From positions 7,812,001 through 7,876,000 of the forward strand of contig NW_025791658.1 of assembly GCF_921293095.1 (NCBI RefSeq): 64,000 bases of DNA, given 5' to 3'. Under the pieces are notes generated by a model. That model worked only from the letters and a program-made list of their open reading frames with translations, was not told the DNA's origin and searched no databases. The stretch comes from Ischnura elegans. Taxonomy: Eukaryota; Arthropoda; Insecta; Odonata; Coenagrionidae. A program made the position numbers and the translations under genes. Shown here one piece after another: positions 14,483-27,042 of the stretch; positions within the stretch are counted from its first letter, which is position 1; the number at the start of each line of letters is the position of its first letter.

Positions 14483-17400
14483 TTACCATAAAACACATAT
14501 TATTTAGATGATGCATTTATAAAAATCCATACAATTTCAGTATTTTGGGATTTTAAACATTCTGTTATACCTTCTGTTTATGCATATACCCATATGTGCG
14601 TAAAAAGTAGCATCTTCTCGTACCGTCAATTAATGGTTAATTCTAACAAAACTATATAGAATACCTTCAGACACTTAAAATTTGGATGATGCATTTATAA
14701 AAATCCGTACAATTTCAGTATTTTTGGGTTTTTAAACATTCTGTAATTCCTCTTGTTTATGCATATTGCCATATGTGCGTAAAAAGTATCATCTTCTCGT
14801 ATCGTCAATTAATGGTCAATTCTAACAAAACTATATAGAATACCTTAAGACACATATTATTTGGATGATGTATTTATAAATATCCATACAATTTCAGTAT
14901 TTTTGGGTTTTTTAACATTCTGTAATTTCTTTTGTTTATGCATATTCCCATATGTGCGTAAAAAGTATCATCTTCCCGTATCGTCAATTAATGGTTAATT
15001 CTAACAAAACTATATAGAATACCTTAAGACACATATTATTTGGATGATGCATTTATAAAAATCCATACAATTTCAGTATTTTTGGGTTTTTAAACAATCT
15101 GTTATTCCTCTTGTTTATGCATATTGCCATATGTGCGTAAAAAGTATCATCTTCTCGTATCGTCAATTAATGGTTAATTCTAACAAAACTATATAGAATA
15201 TCTTAAGACACATATTATTAGGATGATGCATTTTTAAAAATCCATACAAATTCAGTATTTTTGGTTTTTAAACATTCTGTATTTCCTTTTGTTTATGCAT
15301 ATTCCCATATGTTCGTAAAAAGTAGTGACTTCTCGTATCGTCAATTAATGGTTAATTCTAACAAAACTATATAGAATACCTTAAGACACATATTATAAGG
15401 ATGATGGATTTATAAAAATCCATACACTTTCAGTATTTTTGGGTTTTTAAACATTCTCTAATTTCTTTTGTTTATGCATATTCCCATATGTGCGTAAAAA
15501 GAAGCATCTTCTCGTATCGTCAATTAATGGTTAATTCTAAATAAACTATATAGAATACTCTAAGACAATTATTATTTGGATGATGCATTTATAAACATCC
15601 CTACAATTTCAGTATTTTTGGGTTTTTAAACATTCTGTAATTCCTTTTGTTTATGCATATTCCCATATGTGCGTAAAATGTAGCATCTTCTCGTATCGTT
15701 AATTAATGTTTAATTCTAACAAAACTATATATAATACCTTCAGACACATATTATTTGGATGATGCATTTATAAAAATCCATACAATTTCAGTATTTTTTT
15801 GTTTTTAAACATCCTGAAATTCCTTATGTTTATGCATATTCCCATATGTGCGCAAAAAGTAACATCCTCTCGTATCGTCAATTTATGGTTTATTCTAACA
15901 AAACTATATAGAATATCTTAAGACACATATTATTAGGATCATGCATTTCTAAAAATCCATACAAATACAGTATTTTTGGGTTTTTAAACATTCTATAATT
16001 CCTTATGTTTATGCATATTCCCATATGTGCGTAAAAAGTAGCATCTTCTCGTATCGTCAATTAATGGTTAATTCTAACAAAACTATATAGAATACCTTAA
16101 GACACATATTATTTGGATGATGCATTTATAAAAATCCATAAAATTTCAGTATTTTGGGTTTTTAAACATTCTGTAATACCTTTTGTTTATGCATATTCCC
16201 ATATGTGCGTAAAAAGCAGCATCTTCTCGTATCGTCAATTATTGGTTAATTCTAACAAAACTACATAGAATACCTATGGACAAATATTGTTTGGAATGCA
16301 TTTATAAAAATCCATACAATTTCAGTATTTTTGGGTTTTTTAACATTCTGAAATTCCTTTTGTTTATGCATATTCCCATATGTGCGTAAAAAGAAGCATC
16401 TTCTCGTATCGTAAATTAATGGTTTATTCTAAATAACCATAAAGAATACCTTAAGACACATATTATTTGGATGCTGCATTTATAAAAATCGATACCATTT
16501 CAGTATTTTTGTGTTTTTAAACATTCTCTAATTCCTCTTTTTATCAAATTCCCATATGTGCGTAAAAAGTAGCATCTTCTTATATCGTCAATTAATGGTA
16601 AATTCGAACAAAACTATATAGAATACCTTAAGACACATATTATTTGGATGATGCATTTATAAAAATCCATACAATTTCAGTATTTTTGGGTTTTTAAACA
16701 TTCTGTTATTCCTCTTGTTTATGCATATTGACATATGTGCGTAAAAAGTATCATCTTCTCGTATCGTCAATTAATGGTTAATTCTAACAAAACTATATAG
16801 AATACCTTAAGACATATTATTAGGATGATGTATTTTTTAAAATCCATACAAATTCAGTATTTTTGGGTTTTTAAACATTCTCTAATTTCTTTTGTTTATG
16901 CATATTCCCATATGTGCGTAAAAAGTAGCATCTTCTCGTATCGTCAATTAATGGTTAATTCTAACAAAACTATATAGAATACCTTAAGACACATATTATT
17001 AGGATGATGCATTTTTAAAAATCCATACAAATTCAGTATTTTGGGTTTTTAAACATTCCGTATTTTCTTTTGTTTATGCATATTCCCATATGTGCGTAAA
17101 AAGTAGCATCTTTTCATATCGTCAATTAATGGTTAATTCTAACAAAACTATATAGAATACCTTAAGACACATATTATTTGGATGATGCATTTATAAAAAT
17201 CCCTACAATTTCAGTAATTTTGGGTTTTTAAACATTCTGTAATTCCTTTTTTTTATGCATATTACCATATGTGCGTAAAAAGTAGCATCTTCTCGTATCG
17301 TCAATTAATGGTTAATTCTAACAAAACTATATAGAATACCTTAAGACACATATTATTTGGATGATGCATTTATAAAAATTCATACAATTTCAGTATTTTG

Positions 17401-20400
17401 GATTTTTAAACATTCTGTAATACCTTTTGTTTATGCATATTCCCATATGTGCGTAAAAAGCAGCATCTTCTCGTATCGTCAATTAATGGTTAATTCTAAC
17501 AAAACTACATAGAATACCTATAGACAAATATTGTTTGGAATGCATTAATAAAAATCCATACAATTTCAGTATTTTTGGGTTTTAAAACATTCTGTAATTC
17601 CTTTTGTTTATGCATATTCCCATATGTGCGTAAAAAGTAGCATCTTCTCGTATCGTCAATTAATGGTAAATTCTAACAAAACTATAAAGAATACCTTAAG
17701 ACACATATTATTTGGATGCTGCATTTATAAAAATCGATACAATTTCAGTATTTTTGTGTTTTAAAACATTCTGTAATTCCTCTTGTTTATCAAATTCCCA
17801 TAATTGCGTAAAAAGTAGCATCTTCTCATATCGTCAATTAATGGTAAATTCTAACAAAACTATATAGAATACCTTAAGACACATATTATTTGGATGATGC
17901 ATTTATAAAAATCCATACAATTTCAGTATTTTTGGGTTTTTATAAAATTCTCTTATTCCTCTTGTTTATGCATATTGCCATATGTGCGTAAAAAGTATCA
18001 TCTTCTCGTATCGTCAATTAATGGTTAATTCTAACAAAACTATATAGAATACCTTAAGACACATATTATAATGATGATGCATTTTTAAAAATCCATACAA
18101 ATTCAGTATTTTGGGTTTTTAAACATTCTGTATTTCCTTTTGTTTATGCATATTCCCATATGTGCGTAAAAAGTAGCATCTTCTCAAATCGTCAATTAAT
18201 GGTTAATTCTAACAAAACTATATAGAATACCTTAAGACACATATTATTTGGATGATGCATTTATAAAAATCCATAGAAATTTCAGTATTTTTGGGTTTTT
18301 AAACATTCTGTTATTCCTATTGTTTATGCATATTGCCATATGTGCGTAAAAAGTATCATCTTCTCGTATCGTCAATTAACGGTTAATTCTAACAAAACTA
18401 TATAGAATACCTGAAGACACATATTATTAGGATGATGTATTTTTAAAAATCCATACAAATTCAGTATTTTTGGGTTTTTAAACATTCTCTAATTTCTTTT
18501 GTTTATGCATATTCCCATATGTGCGTAAAAAGTAGCATCTTCTCGTATCGTCAACTAATGGTTAATTCTAACAAAACTATATAGAATACCTTAAGCCACA
18601 TATTATTAGGATGATGCATTTTTAAAAATCCATACAAATTCAGTATTTTGGGTTTTTAAACATTCTGTATATCCTTTTGTTTATGCATATTCCCATATGT
18701 TCGTAAAAAGTAGCGACTTCTCGTATCGTCAATTAATGGTTAATTCTTACAAAACTATATAGAATACTCTAAGACAATTATTATTTGGATGATGCATTAA
18801 TAAATATCCATACAATTTCAGTATTTTTTTGTTTTTAAACATTCTATTATTCCTTATATTTATGCATATTCCCATATGTGCGTAAAAAGTAGCATCTTCT
18901 CGTATACTCAATTAATGGTTAATTCTAACAAAACTATAAAGAATACCTTAAGACACATATTATTTGGATGATGCATTTATAAAAAACCATACAATTTCAG
19001 TATTTTTGGGTTTTTAAACATTATGTTATTCCTTTTGTTTCTGCATATTCCCAAATGTGCGTAAAAAGTAGCATATTCTCGTTTCGTCAATTAATGGTTA
19101 ATTCTAACAAAACTATATAGAATACCTTAAGACACATATTATTTGGATGATGCATTTCTAAAAATCCATACAAATTCAGTATTCTTGGGTTTTATAAACA
19201 TTCTGTATTTCCTTTTGTTTATGCATATTCCCATATGTGCGTAAAAAGTAGCATGTTCTCGTATCGTCAATTAATGGTTAATTGTAACAAAACTATATAG
19301 AATACCTTAAGACACATATTATTTTGATGATGCATTTCTAAAAATCCATACAAATTCAGTATTTTTGGGTTTTTAAACATTCTGTAATTCCTTTTGTTTA
19401 TGCATATTCCCATATGTGCGTAAAAAGGATAACCTTCTCGTATCGTCAATTAATGCTAAATTCTAACAAAACTATAAATAATACCTTAAGACAATTATTA
19501 TTTGGATGATGCATTTATAAAAATCCATACAATTTCAGTATTTTGGGTTTTTAAACATTCTGTAATACCTTTTGTTTATGCATATTCCCATATGTGCGTA
19601 AAAAGCAGCATCTTCTCGTATCGTCAATTAATGGTTAATTCTAACAAAACTACATAGAATACCTATGGACAAATATTGTTTGGAATGCATTAATAAAAAT
19701 CCATACAATTTCAGTATTTTTGGGTTTTTAAACATTCTGTAATTCCTTTTGTTTATGCATATTCCCATATGTGCGTAAAAAGTAGCATCTTCTCGTATCG
19801 TCAATTAATGGTAAATTCTAACAAAACTATAAAGAATACCTTAAGACACATATTATTTGGATGCTGCATTTATAAAAATCGATACAATTTCAGTATTTTT
19901 GGGTTTTAAAACATTCTGTAATTCCTCTTGTTTATCAAATTCCCATATGTGCGTAAAAAGAAGCATCTTATTATATCGTCAATTAATGGTAAATTCTAAC
20001 AAAACTATATAGAATACCTTAAGACACATATTATTTGGATGATGCATTTATAAAAATCCATACAATTTCAGTATTTTTGGGTTTTTATAAAATTCTCTTA
20101 TTCCTCTTGTTTATGCATATTGCCATATGTGCGTAAAAATTAGCATCTTCTCGTATCGTCAATTAATGGTTAATTCTAACAAAACTATATAGAATACGTT
20201 AAGATATATAATTTGGATGATCCATTTATAAAAATCCATACAATTTCAGTATTTTGGGTTTTTAAACATTTTGTAATACCTTTTGTTTATGCATTTTCCC
20301 ATATGTGCGTAAAAATTAGCATCTTCTCGTATCGTCAATAATTGTTAATTCTAACAAAACTATAAAGAATACTCAAAGACACATATTATTTGGATGATGC

Positions 20401-21496
20401 ATTTATAAAAATCACTACAATTTCAGTATTTTTGGGTTTTTAAACATTCTGCAATTCCTTTTATTTATGCATATTCCCATATGTGCGTAAAAAGAAGCAT
20501 CTTCTCGTATCGCCAATTAATGGTTAATTCTAACAAAATTATATAGAATACCTTCAGACACATATTATTTGGATGATGCATTTATAAAAATCCATACAAT
20601 TTCAGTATTTTTGGGTTTTCAAACATTCTGTAATTCCTATTGTTTATGCATATTCCCATATGTGCGTTAAAAAATGCATCCTCTCGTATCGTCAATTATT
20701 GGTTAATTATAACAAAACTATATAGATTACCTTAAGACACATATTATTTGGATGATGCATTTATAAAAATCCCTACAATTTCAGTATTTTTGGGTTTTTA
20801 AACATTCTGTAATTCCTTTTGTTTATGCATATTCCCATATGTGCATAAATAGTAGCATCCTCTCGTATCGTCAATTAATGGTTAATTCTAACAAAACTAT
20901 ATAGAATACCTTAAGACACATATTATTTGGATGATCCATTTATAAAAATCCATACAATTTCAGTATTTTGGGTTTTTAAACATTTTGTAATACCTTTTGT
21001 TTATGCATATTCCCATATGTGCGTAAAAATTAGCATCTTCTCGTGTCGTCAATTAATGGTTAATTGTAACAAAACTATATAGAATACGTTAAGACATATT
21101 ATTTGGATGATGCATTTATAAAAATCCATACAATTTCAGTATTTTTGGGTTTTTAAACATCCTGTAATTCCTTATGTTTATGCATATTCCCAAATGTAAG
21201 TAAAAAGTAGCATCCTCTCGTACCGACAATTTATGGTTAATTCTAACAAAACTATATAGAATACCTTAAGACACATATTATTTGGATGATACATTTATAA
21301 AAATCCATACAATTTCATTATTTTTGGGTTTTTAAACATTCTGTAATTCCTTTTGTTTATGAATATTCCCATATGTGCGAAAAAGTAGCATATTCTTGTA
21401 TCGTCAATTAATGGTTAATTCTAACCAAATTATATAGAATACCTTAAGACACTTATAATTTGGATGATGCATTTATAAAAATCCGTAAAATTTTAG
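14483..21496. repeat. Satellite array between 28S fragment and TTGGG array
   Basis: Continuous 179-bp monomers. Many are near copies of those at 10013-13900, including the variants with ATTTTTAAAAATCCATAC and TAAAAAGGATAACCTTCTC, so this is another higher-order copy of the same block. No gene is seen. Confidence 0.95.
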
Positions 21497-21792
21497 TAGG
21501 GTTGTAGGGTTGGGTTGGGTTGGGTTGGGTTGGGTTGGGTTGGGTTTGGTTGGGTTGGGTTGGGTTGGGTTACCTTGGCTTGGCTTGGGTTGGGTTGGGT
21601 TGGATTGGGTTGGGTTGGGTTGGGTTTGGTTGGGTTGGGTTGGGTTGGGTTGGGTTGGCTTGGGTTATGTTGGGTTGGGTTGGGTTGGGTAGGCTTGGCT
21701 TGGGTTGGGTTGGGTTGGGTTGGGTTGTGTTAAGTTGGGTTTGGTTGGGTTGGGTTGTGTTGGGTTGGGTTAGGTTGGGTTGGGGGTTGGGG
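21497..21792. repeat. Degenerate (TTGGG)n array, telomere-like
   Basis: About 296 bp of tandem pentamer TTGGG on the plus strand with variants TTGGC, TTGGT, TTAGG, TTGTG and TTACC. It interrupts a monomer: the left break falls just after the TTTTAGTA part, and the satellite resumes with GACACTTATTATTAGG. Insect telomeres are usually TTAGG, but related pentamers and longer variants occur in several insect orders, so an interstitial telomere-like tract is possible; a simple-repeat expansion is equally possible. The open frames across it, all W/G/L/V, are artefacts. Confidence 0.93.
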
Positions 21793-23036
21793 ACACTTAT
21801 TATTAGGATGATGCATTTCTAAAAATCCATACAAATTCAGTATTTTTGGGTTTTTAAACATTCTGTATTTCCTTATGTTTATGCATATTCCCATATGTGC
21901 GTAAAAAGTAGCATATTCTCGTATCGTCAATTAATGGTTTATTCTAACAAAAGTATATAGAATACCTTAAGACACATATTATTTGGATGATGCATTTATA
22001 AAAATCCATACAATTTCAGTATTTTTGGGTTTTTAAACATTCTGTGATTCCTTTTGTTATTGCATATTCCCATATGTGCGTAAAAAGTAGCATCTTCTCG
22101 TATCGTCAATTAATGGTTAATTCTAACAAAACTATATAGAATACATTAAGACACATATTATCTGGATGATGCATTTATAAAAATCCATACAATTTTAGTA
22201 TTTTTGGGTTTTCAAACATTCTGTAATTCCTATAGTTTATGCATATTCCCATATGTGCGTAAAAAGTAGCATATTCTCGTATCGTCAATTAATGGTTAAT
22301 TCTAACAAAACTATATAGAATACATTAAGACACATATTATTTGGATGATGCATTTATAAAAATCCCTACAATTTCAGTATTTTTGGGTTTTTAAACATTC
22401 TGTAATTCCTTTTGTTTATGCATATTCCCATATGTGCGTAAAAAGTAGCATCTTCTCGTATCGTCAATTAATGGTTAATTCTAACAAAACTATAAAGAAT
22501 ACCTTAAGACACATAATATTTGGATGATGCATTTACAAAAATTCAAACAATTTCAGTATTTTGGGTTTTTAAACATTCTGTAATACCTTTTGTTTATGCA
22601 AATTCCCATATGTGCGTAAAAAGTAGCATCTTTTATCGTCAATTAATGGTCAATTCTAAAGAACTATATAGAATACTTTGAGACACATATTATTTGGATG
22701 ATGCATTTATAAAAATCCATAAAATTTTAGTATTTTTGGGTTTTTAAACATTTTCTTATTCCTTTTGTTTATGCATATACCCATATGTGCGTAAAAAGGA
22801 TAACTTTCTCCTATCGTCAATTAATGTTTAATTCTAACAAAACTATATATAATACCTTAAGACACATATTATTTGGATGATGCATTTATAAAAATCCATA
22901 CAATTTCAGTATTTTTGGGTTTTCAAATATTCTGTAATTCCTATTGTTTATGCATATTCCCATATGTGCGTAAAAATTAGCATCTTCTCGTATCGTCAAT
23001 TAATGGTTAATTCTAACAAAACTATATAGAATACCT
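21793..23036. repeat. Satellite array upstream of MITE copy 2
   Basis: Same satellite family. The segment leading to the MITE repeats, monomer by monomer, the segment before 9105, including the unusual TAAAAAGGATAACTTTCTCC variant just upstream of the MITE. Confidence 0.95.
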
Positions 23037-23039
23037 TAA

Positions 23040-23948
23040 AGCCCGTATGACACTTGCCAATTTATTGGCCAATATATCGGCGCGCAATATTGGTTAAAAT
23101 ATTGGGCTTTAGGTATCGTATGACACGTACCAATATTTACACCAATATTGGCCGTTATAGTGTTCTGATACCCCTCTAGAGAACGTCACTAAACACAAAA
23201 TGACAAAAGAGCATCTCAAGACGCAGATTGATTGCCAATGAGCTACAGAATGGGAGTTGGCATAATAATTGTAAACTTAATAACCTTTTCGAGGGGCTGC
23301 AAAGATATTTTCGAATTGCTCGAAATTTCATTCGGGTGAGTTCCTTGAATGATGAGAGATTGGAAATATTATGATCTCATAGGTGAGCCAAGATAACGTA
23401 GCGGCTCGTATTGGCTGGAATATGTTCATCGAATAAACAGAGATTGTGTCATCAATTGGGACTTTCACCCGAAAATTTAGCGCTCAAATATTGAAAAATA
23501 GTTTAATAATTGTAATTTAAACAAAATATAGACGCAACGGAGGAGAATCACGACGTTTTTATTCATTAAATATCCGAAATGTTATTTCCGAATTACCCAC
23601 TTTAGACAGTTGATGTTTGTGAATTTATGTTTTCTCAAAGTAAATATTAATTATTTGAGCTATTCCATGGATTGCTATGCTTCTAAAGTTTTTATATATG
23701 ATATTAAAATTCCGAGGTGAAATGTTTTGCAAAGAGCTTCTAGATTTGGCCACTAGGAATCGACAAGACTGAGTTCTGATTGGAGATTGGCCTCGAGAAA
23801 ATAGAACCCGTTCTAAAATCTAGATTGGCCAAGAAATTGTGCCCAATATTGTGAAACGGAGATTGGGCTAGAAATTGGTGTGTGTCAGTGGGTCCACAAT
23901 CCAATATCCAATGGATTGGCCAATAAATTGGCAAGTGTAATACGGGCT
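23040..23948. mobile_element. MITE copy 2 (same insertion, duplicated with the array)
   Basis: 909 bp, nearly identical to the copy at 9105-10012 (a few substitutions, one 1-bp indel near 23781). It has the same terminal inverted repeats and the same TAA duplication (23037-23039 and 23949-23951). It lies at the same base of the same monomer variant as copy 1, which points to duplication of the surrounding satellite block rather than a second transposition. Confidence 0.85.
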
Positions 23949-26616
23949 TAAGACACATATTATTTGGATGATGCATTTATAAAAATCCCTACAATTTCAG
24001 TATTTTTGGGTTTATAAACATTCTGTAATACCTTTTGTTTATGCATATTCCCATATGTGCGTAAAAAGCAGCATCTTCTCGTATCGTCAATTAATGGATA
24101 ATTCTAACAAAACTACATAGAATACCTATGGACAAATATTGTTTGGAATGCATTTATAAAAATCCATAAAATTTCAGTATTTTTGGGTTTTTTAACATTC
24201 TGTTATTCCTTTTGTTTATGAATATTCCCATATGTGCGTAAAAAGTAGCATCTTCTCGTATCGTAAATTAATGGTTAATTCTAAATAACCATAAAGAATA
24301 CCTTAAGACACATATTATTTGGAAGCTGCATTTATAAAAATCGATACCATTTCAGTATTTTTGGGTTTTTAAACATTCTGTAATTCCTCTTTTTATCCAA
24401 TTCCCATATGTGCGTAAAAAGTAGCATCTTCTCATATCGTCAATTAATGGTAAATTCTAACAAAACTATATAGAATACCTTAAGACACATATTATTTGGA
24501 TGATGCATTTATAAAAATCCATACAATTTCAGTATTTTTGGGTTTTTAAACATTCTGTTATTCCTCTTGTTTATGCATATTGCCATATGTGCGTAAAAAG
24601 TATCATCTTCTCGTATCGTCAATTTATGGTTAATTCTAACAAAACTATATAGAATACCTTAAGACACATATTATTAGGATGATGTATTTTTTAAAATCCA
24701 TACAAATTCAGTATTTTTGGGTTTTTAAACATTCTCTAATTTCTTTTGTTTATGCATATTCCCATTTATGCGTAAAAAGTAGCATCTTCTCGTATCGTCA
24801 ATTAATGGTTAATTCTAACAAAACTATATAGAATACCTTAAGACACATATTATTAGGATGATGCATTTTTAAAAATCCATACAAATTCAGTATTTTGGGT
24901 TTTTAAACATTCTGTATTTTCTTTTGTTTATGCATATTCCCATATGTGCGTAAAAAGTAGCATCTTTTCATATCGTCAATTAATGGTTAATTCTAACAAA
25001 ACTATATAGAATACCTTAAGACACATTATTTGGATGATGCATTTATAAAAATCCCTACAATTTCAGTAATTTTGGGTTTTTAAACATTCTGTAATTCCTT
25101 TTGTTTATGCATATTACCATATGTGCGTAAAAAGTAGCATCTTCTCGTATCGTCAATTAATGGTTAATTCTAACAAAACTACATAGAATACCTTAAGACA
25201 CATATTATTTGGATGATGCATTTATAAAAATCCATACAATTTCAGTATTTTGGGTTTTTAAACATTCTGTAATACCTTTTGTTTATGCATATTCCCATAT
25301 GTGTGTAAAAAGCAGCATCTTCTCGTATCGTCAATTAATGGTTAATTCTAACAAAAATACATAGAATACCTATGGACAAATATTGTTTGGAATGCATTTA
25401 TAAAAATCCATACAATTTCAGTATTTTTGGGTTTTCAATCATTCTGAAATTCCTATTGTTTATGCATATTCCCATATGTGCGTAAAAAGTAGCATCTTCT
25501 CGTATCGTCAATTAATGGTAAATTCTAACAAAACTATAAAGAATACCTTAAGACACATATTATTTGGATGCTGCATTTATAAAAATCGATACAATTTCAG
25601 TATTTTTGGGTTTTAAAACATTCTGTAATTCCTCTTGTTTATCAAATTCCCATATGTGCGTAAAAAGTAGCATCTTCTCATATCGTCAATTAATGGTAAA
25701 TTCTAACAAAACTATATAAAATACCTTAAGACACATATTATTTGGATGATGCATTTATAAAAATCCATACAATTTCAGTATTTTTGGGTTTTTATAAAAT
25801 TCTCTTATTCCTCTTGTTTATGCATATTGCCATATGTGCGAAAAAAGTATCATCTTCTCGTATCGTCAATTAATGGTTAATTCTAACAAAACTATATAGA
25901 ATACCTTAAGACACATATTATTAGGATGATGCATTTTTAAAAATCCATACAAATTCAGTATTTTGGGTTTTTAAACATTCTGTATTTCCTTTTGTTTATG
26001 CATATTCCCATATGTGCGTAAAAAGTAGCATCTTCTCGTATCGTCAATTAATGGTTAATTCTAACAAAACTATAAAGAATACCTTAAGACACATAATATT
26101 TGGATGATGCATATACAAAAATTCAAACAATTTCAGTATTTTGGGTTTTTAAACATTCTGTAATACCTTTTGTTTATGCAAATTCCCATATGTGCGTAAA
26201 AAGTAGCATCTTTTATCGTCAATTAATGGTCAATTCTAAAGAACTATATAGAATACTTTGAGACACATATTATTTGGATGATGCATTTATAAAAATCCAT
26301 AAAATTTCAGTATTTTTGGGTTTTTAAACATTTTCTTATTCCTTTTGTTTATGCATATACCCATATGTGCGTAAAAAGGATAACTTTCTCCTATCGTCAA
26401 TTAATGTTTAATTCTAACAAAACTATATATAATACCTTAAGACACATATTATTTGGATGATGCATTTATAAAAATCCATACAATTTCAGTATTTTTGGGT
26501 TTTCAAATATTCTGTAATTCCTATTGTTTATGCATATTCCCATATGTGCGTAAAAATTAGCATCTTCTCGTATCGTCAATTAATGGTTAATTCTAACAAA
26601 ACTATATAGAATACCT
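23949..26616. repeat. Satellite array between MITE copies 2 and 3
   Basis: 179-bp monomers repeating the 10250-11900 series, then the pre-MITE series (26040-26616). No gene is seen. Confidence 0.95.
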
Positions 26617-26619
26617 TAA

Positions 26620-26842
26620 AGCCCGTATGACACTTGCCAATTTATTGGCCAATATATCGGCGCGCAATATTGGTTAAAATATTGGGCTTTAGGTATCGTA
26701 TGACACGTACCAATATTTACACCAATATTGGCCGTTATAGTGTTCTGATACCCCTCTAGAGAACGTCACATAACACAAAATGACAAAAGAGCATCTCAAG
26801 ACGCAGATTGATTGCCAATGAGCTACAGAATGGGAGTTGGCT
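26620..26842. mobile_element. MITE copy 3, truncated by assembly gap
   Basis: The first 223 bp of the same MITE, at the same monomer position and after the same TAA (26617-26619), then unresolved sequence. The right end is not seen; the satellite resumes after the gap. Confidence 0.85.
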
Positions 26843-27042
26843 NNNNNNNNNNNNNNNNNNNNNNNNNNNNNNNNNNNNNNNNNNNNNNNNNNNNNNNNNN
26901 NNNNNNNNNNNNNNNNNNNNNNNNNNNNNNNNNNNNNNNNNNNNNNNNNNNNNNNNNNNNNNNNNNNNNNNNNNNNNNNNNNNNNNNNNNNNNNNNNNNN
27001 NNNNNNNNNNNNNNNNNNNNNNNNNNNNNNNNNNNNNNNNNN
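26843..27042. other. Assembly gap (200 N)
   Basis: Exactly 200 unknown bases. The gap begins inside a MITE of about 909 bp and ends in satellite. If the third copy is complete, at least about 690 bp are missing, so the gap length is a placeholder or the array is collapsed here. Confidence 0.98.

Noticed and set aside
21510..21930. Trp/Gly/Leu/Val-rich open frames
   Set aside because: They are translations of the TTGGG pentamer in different frames.
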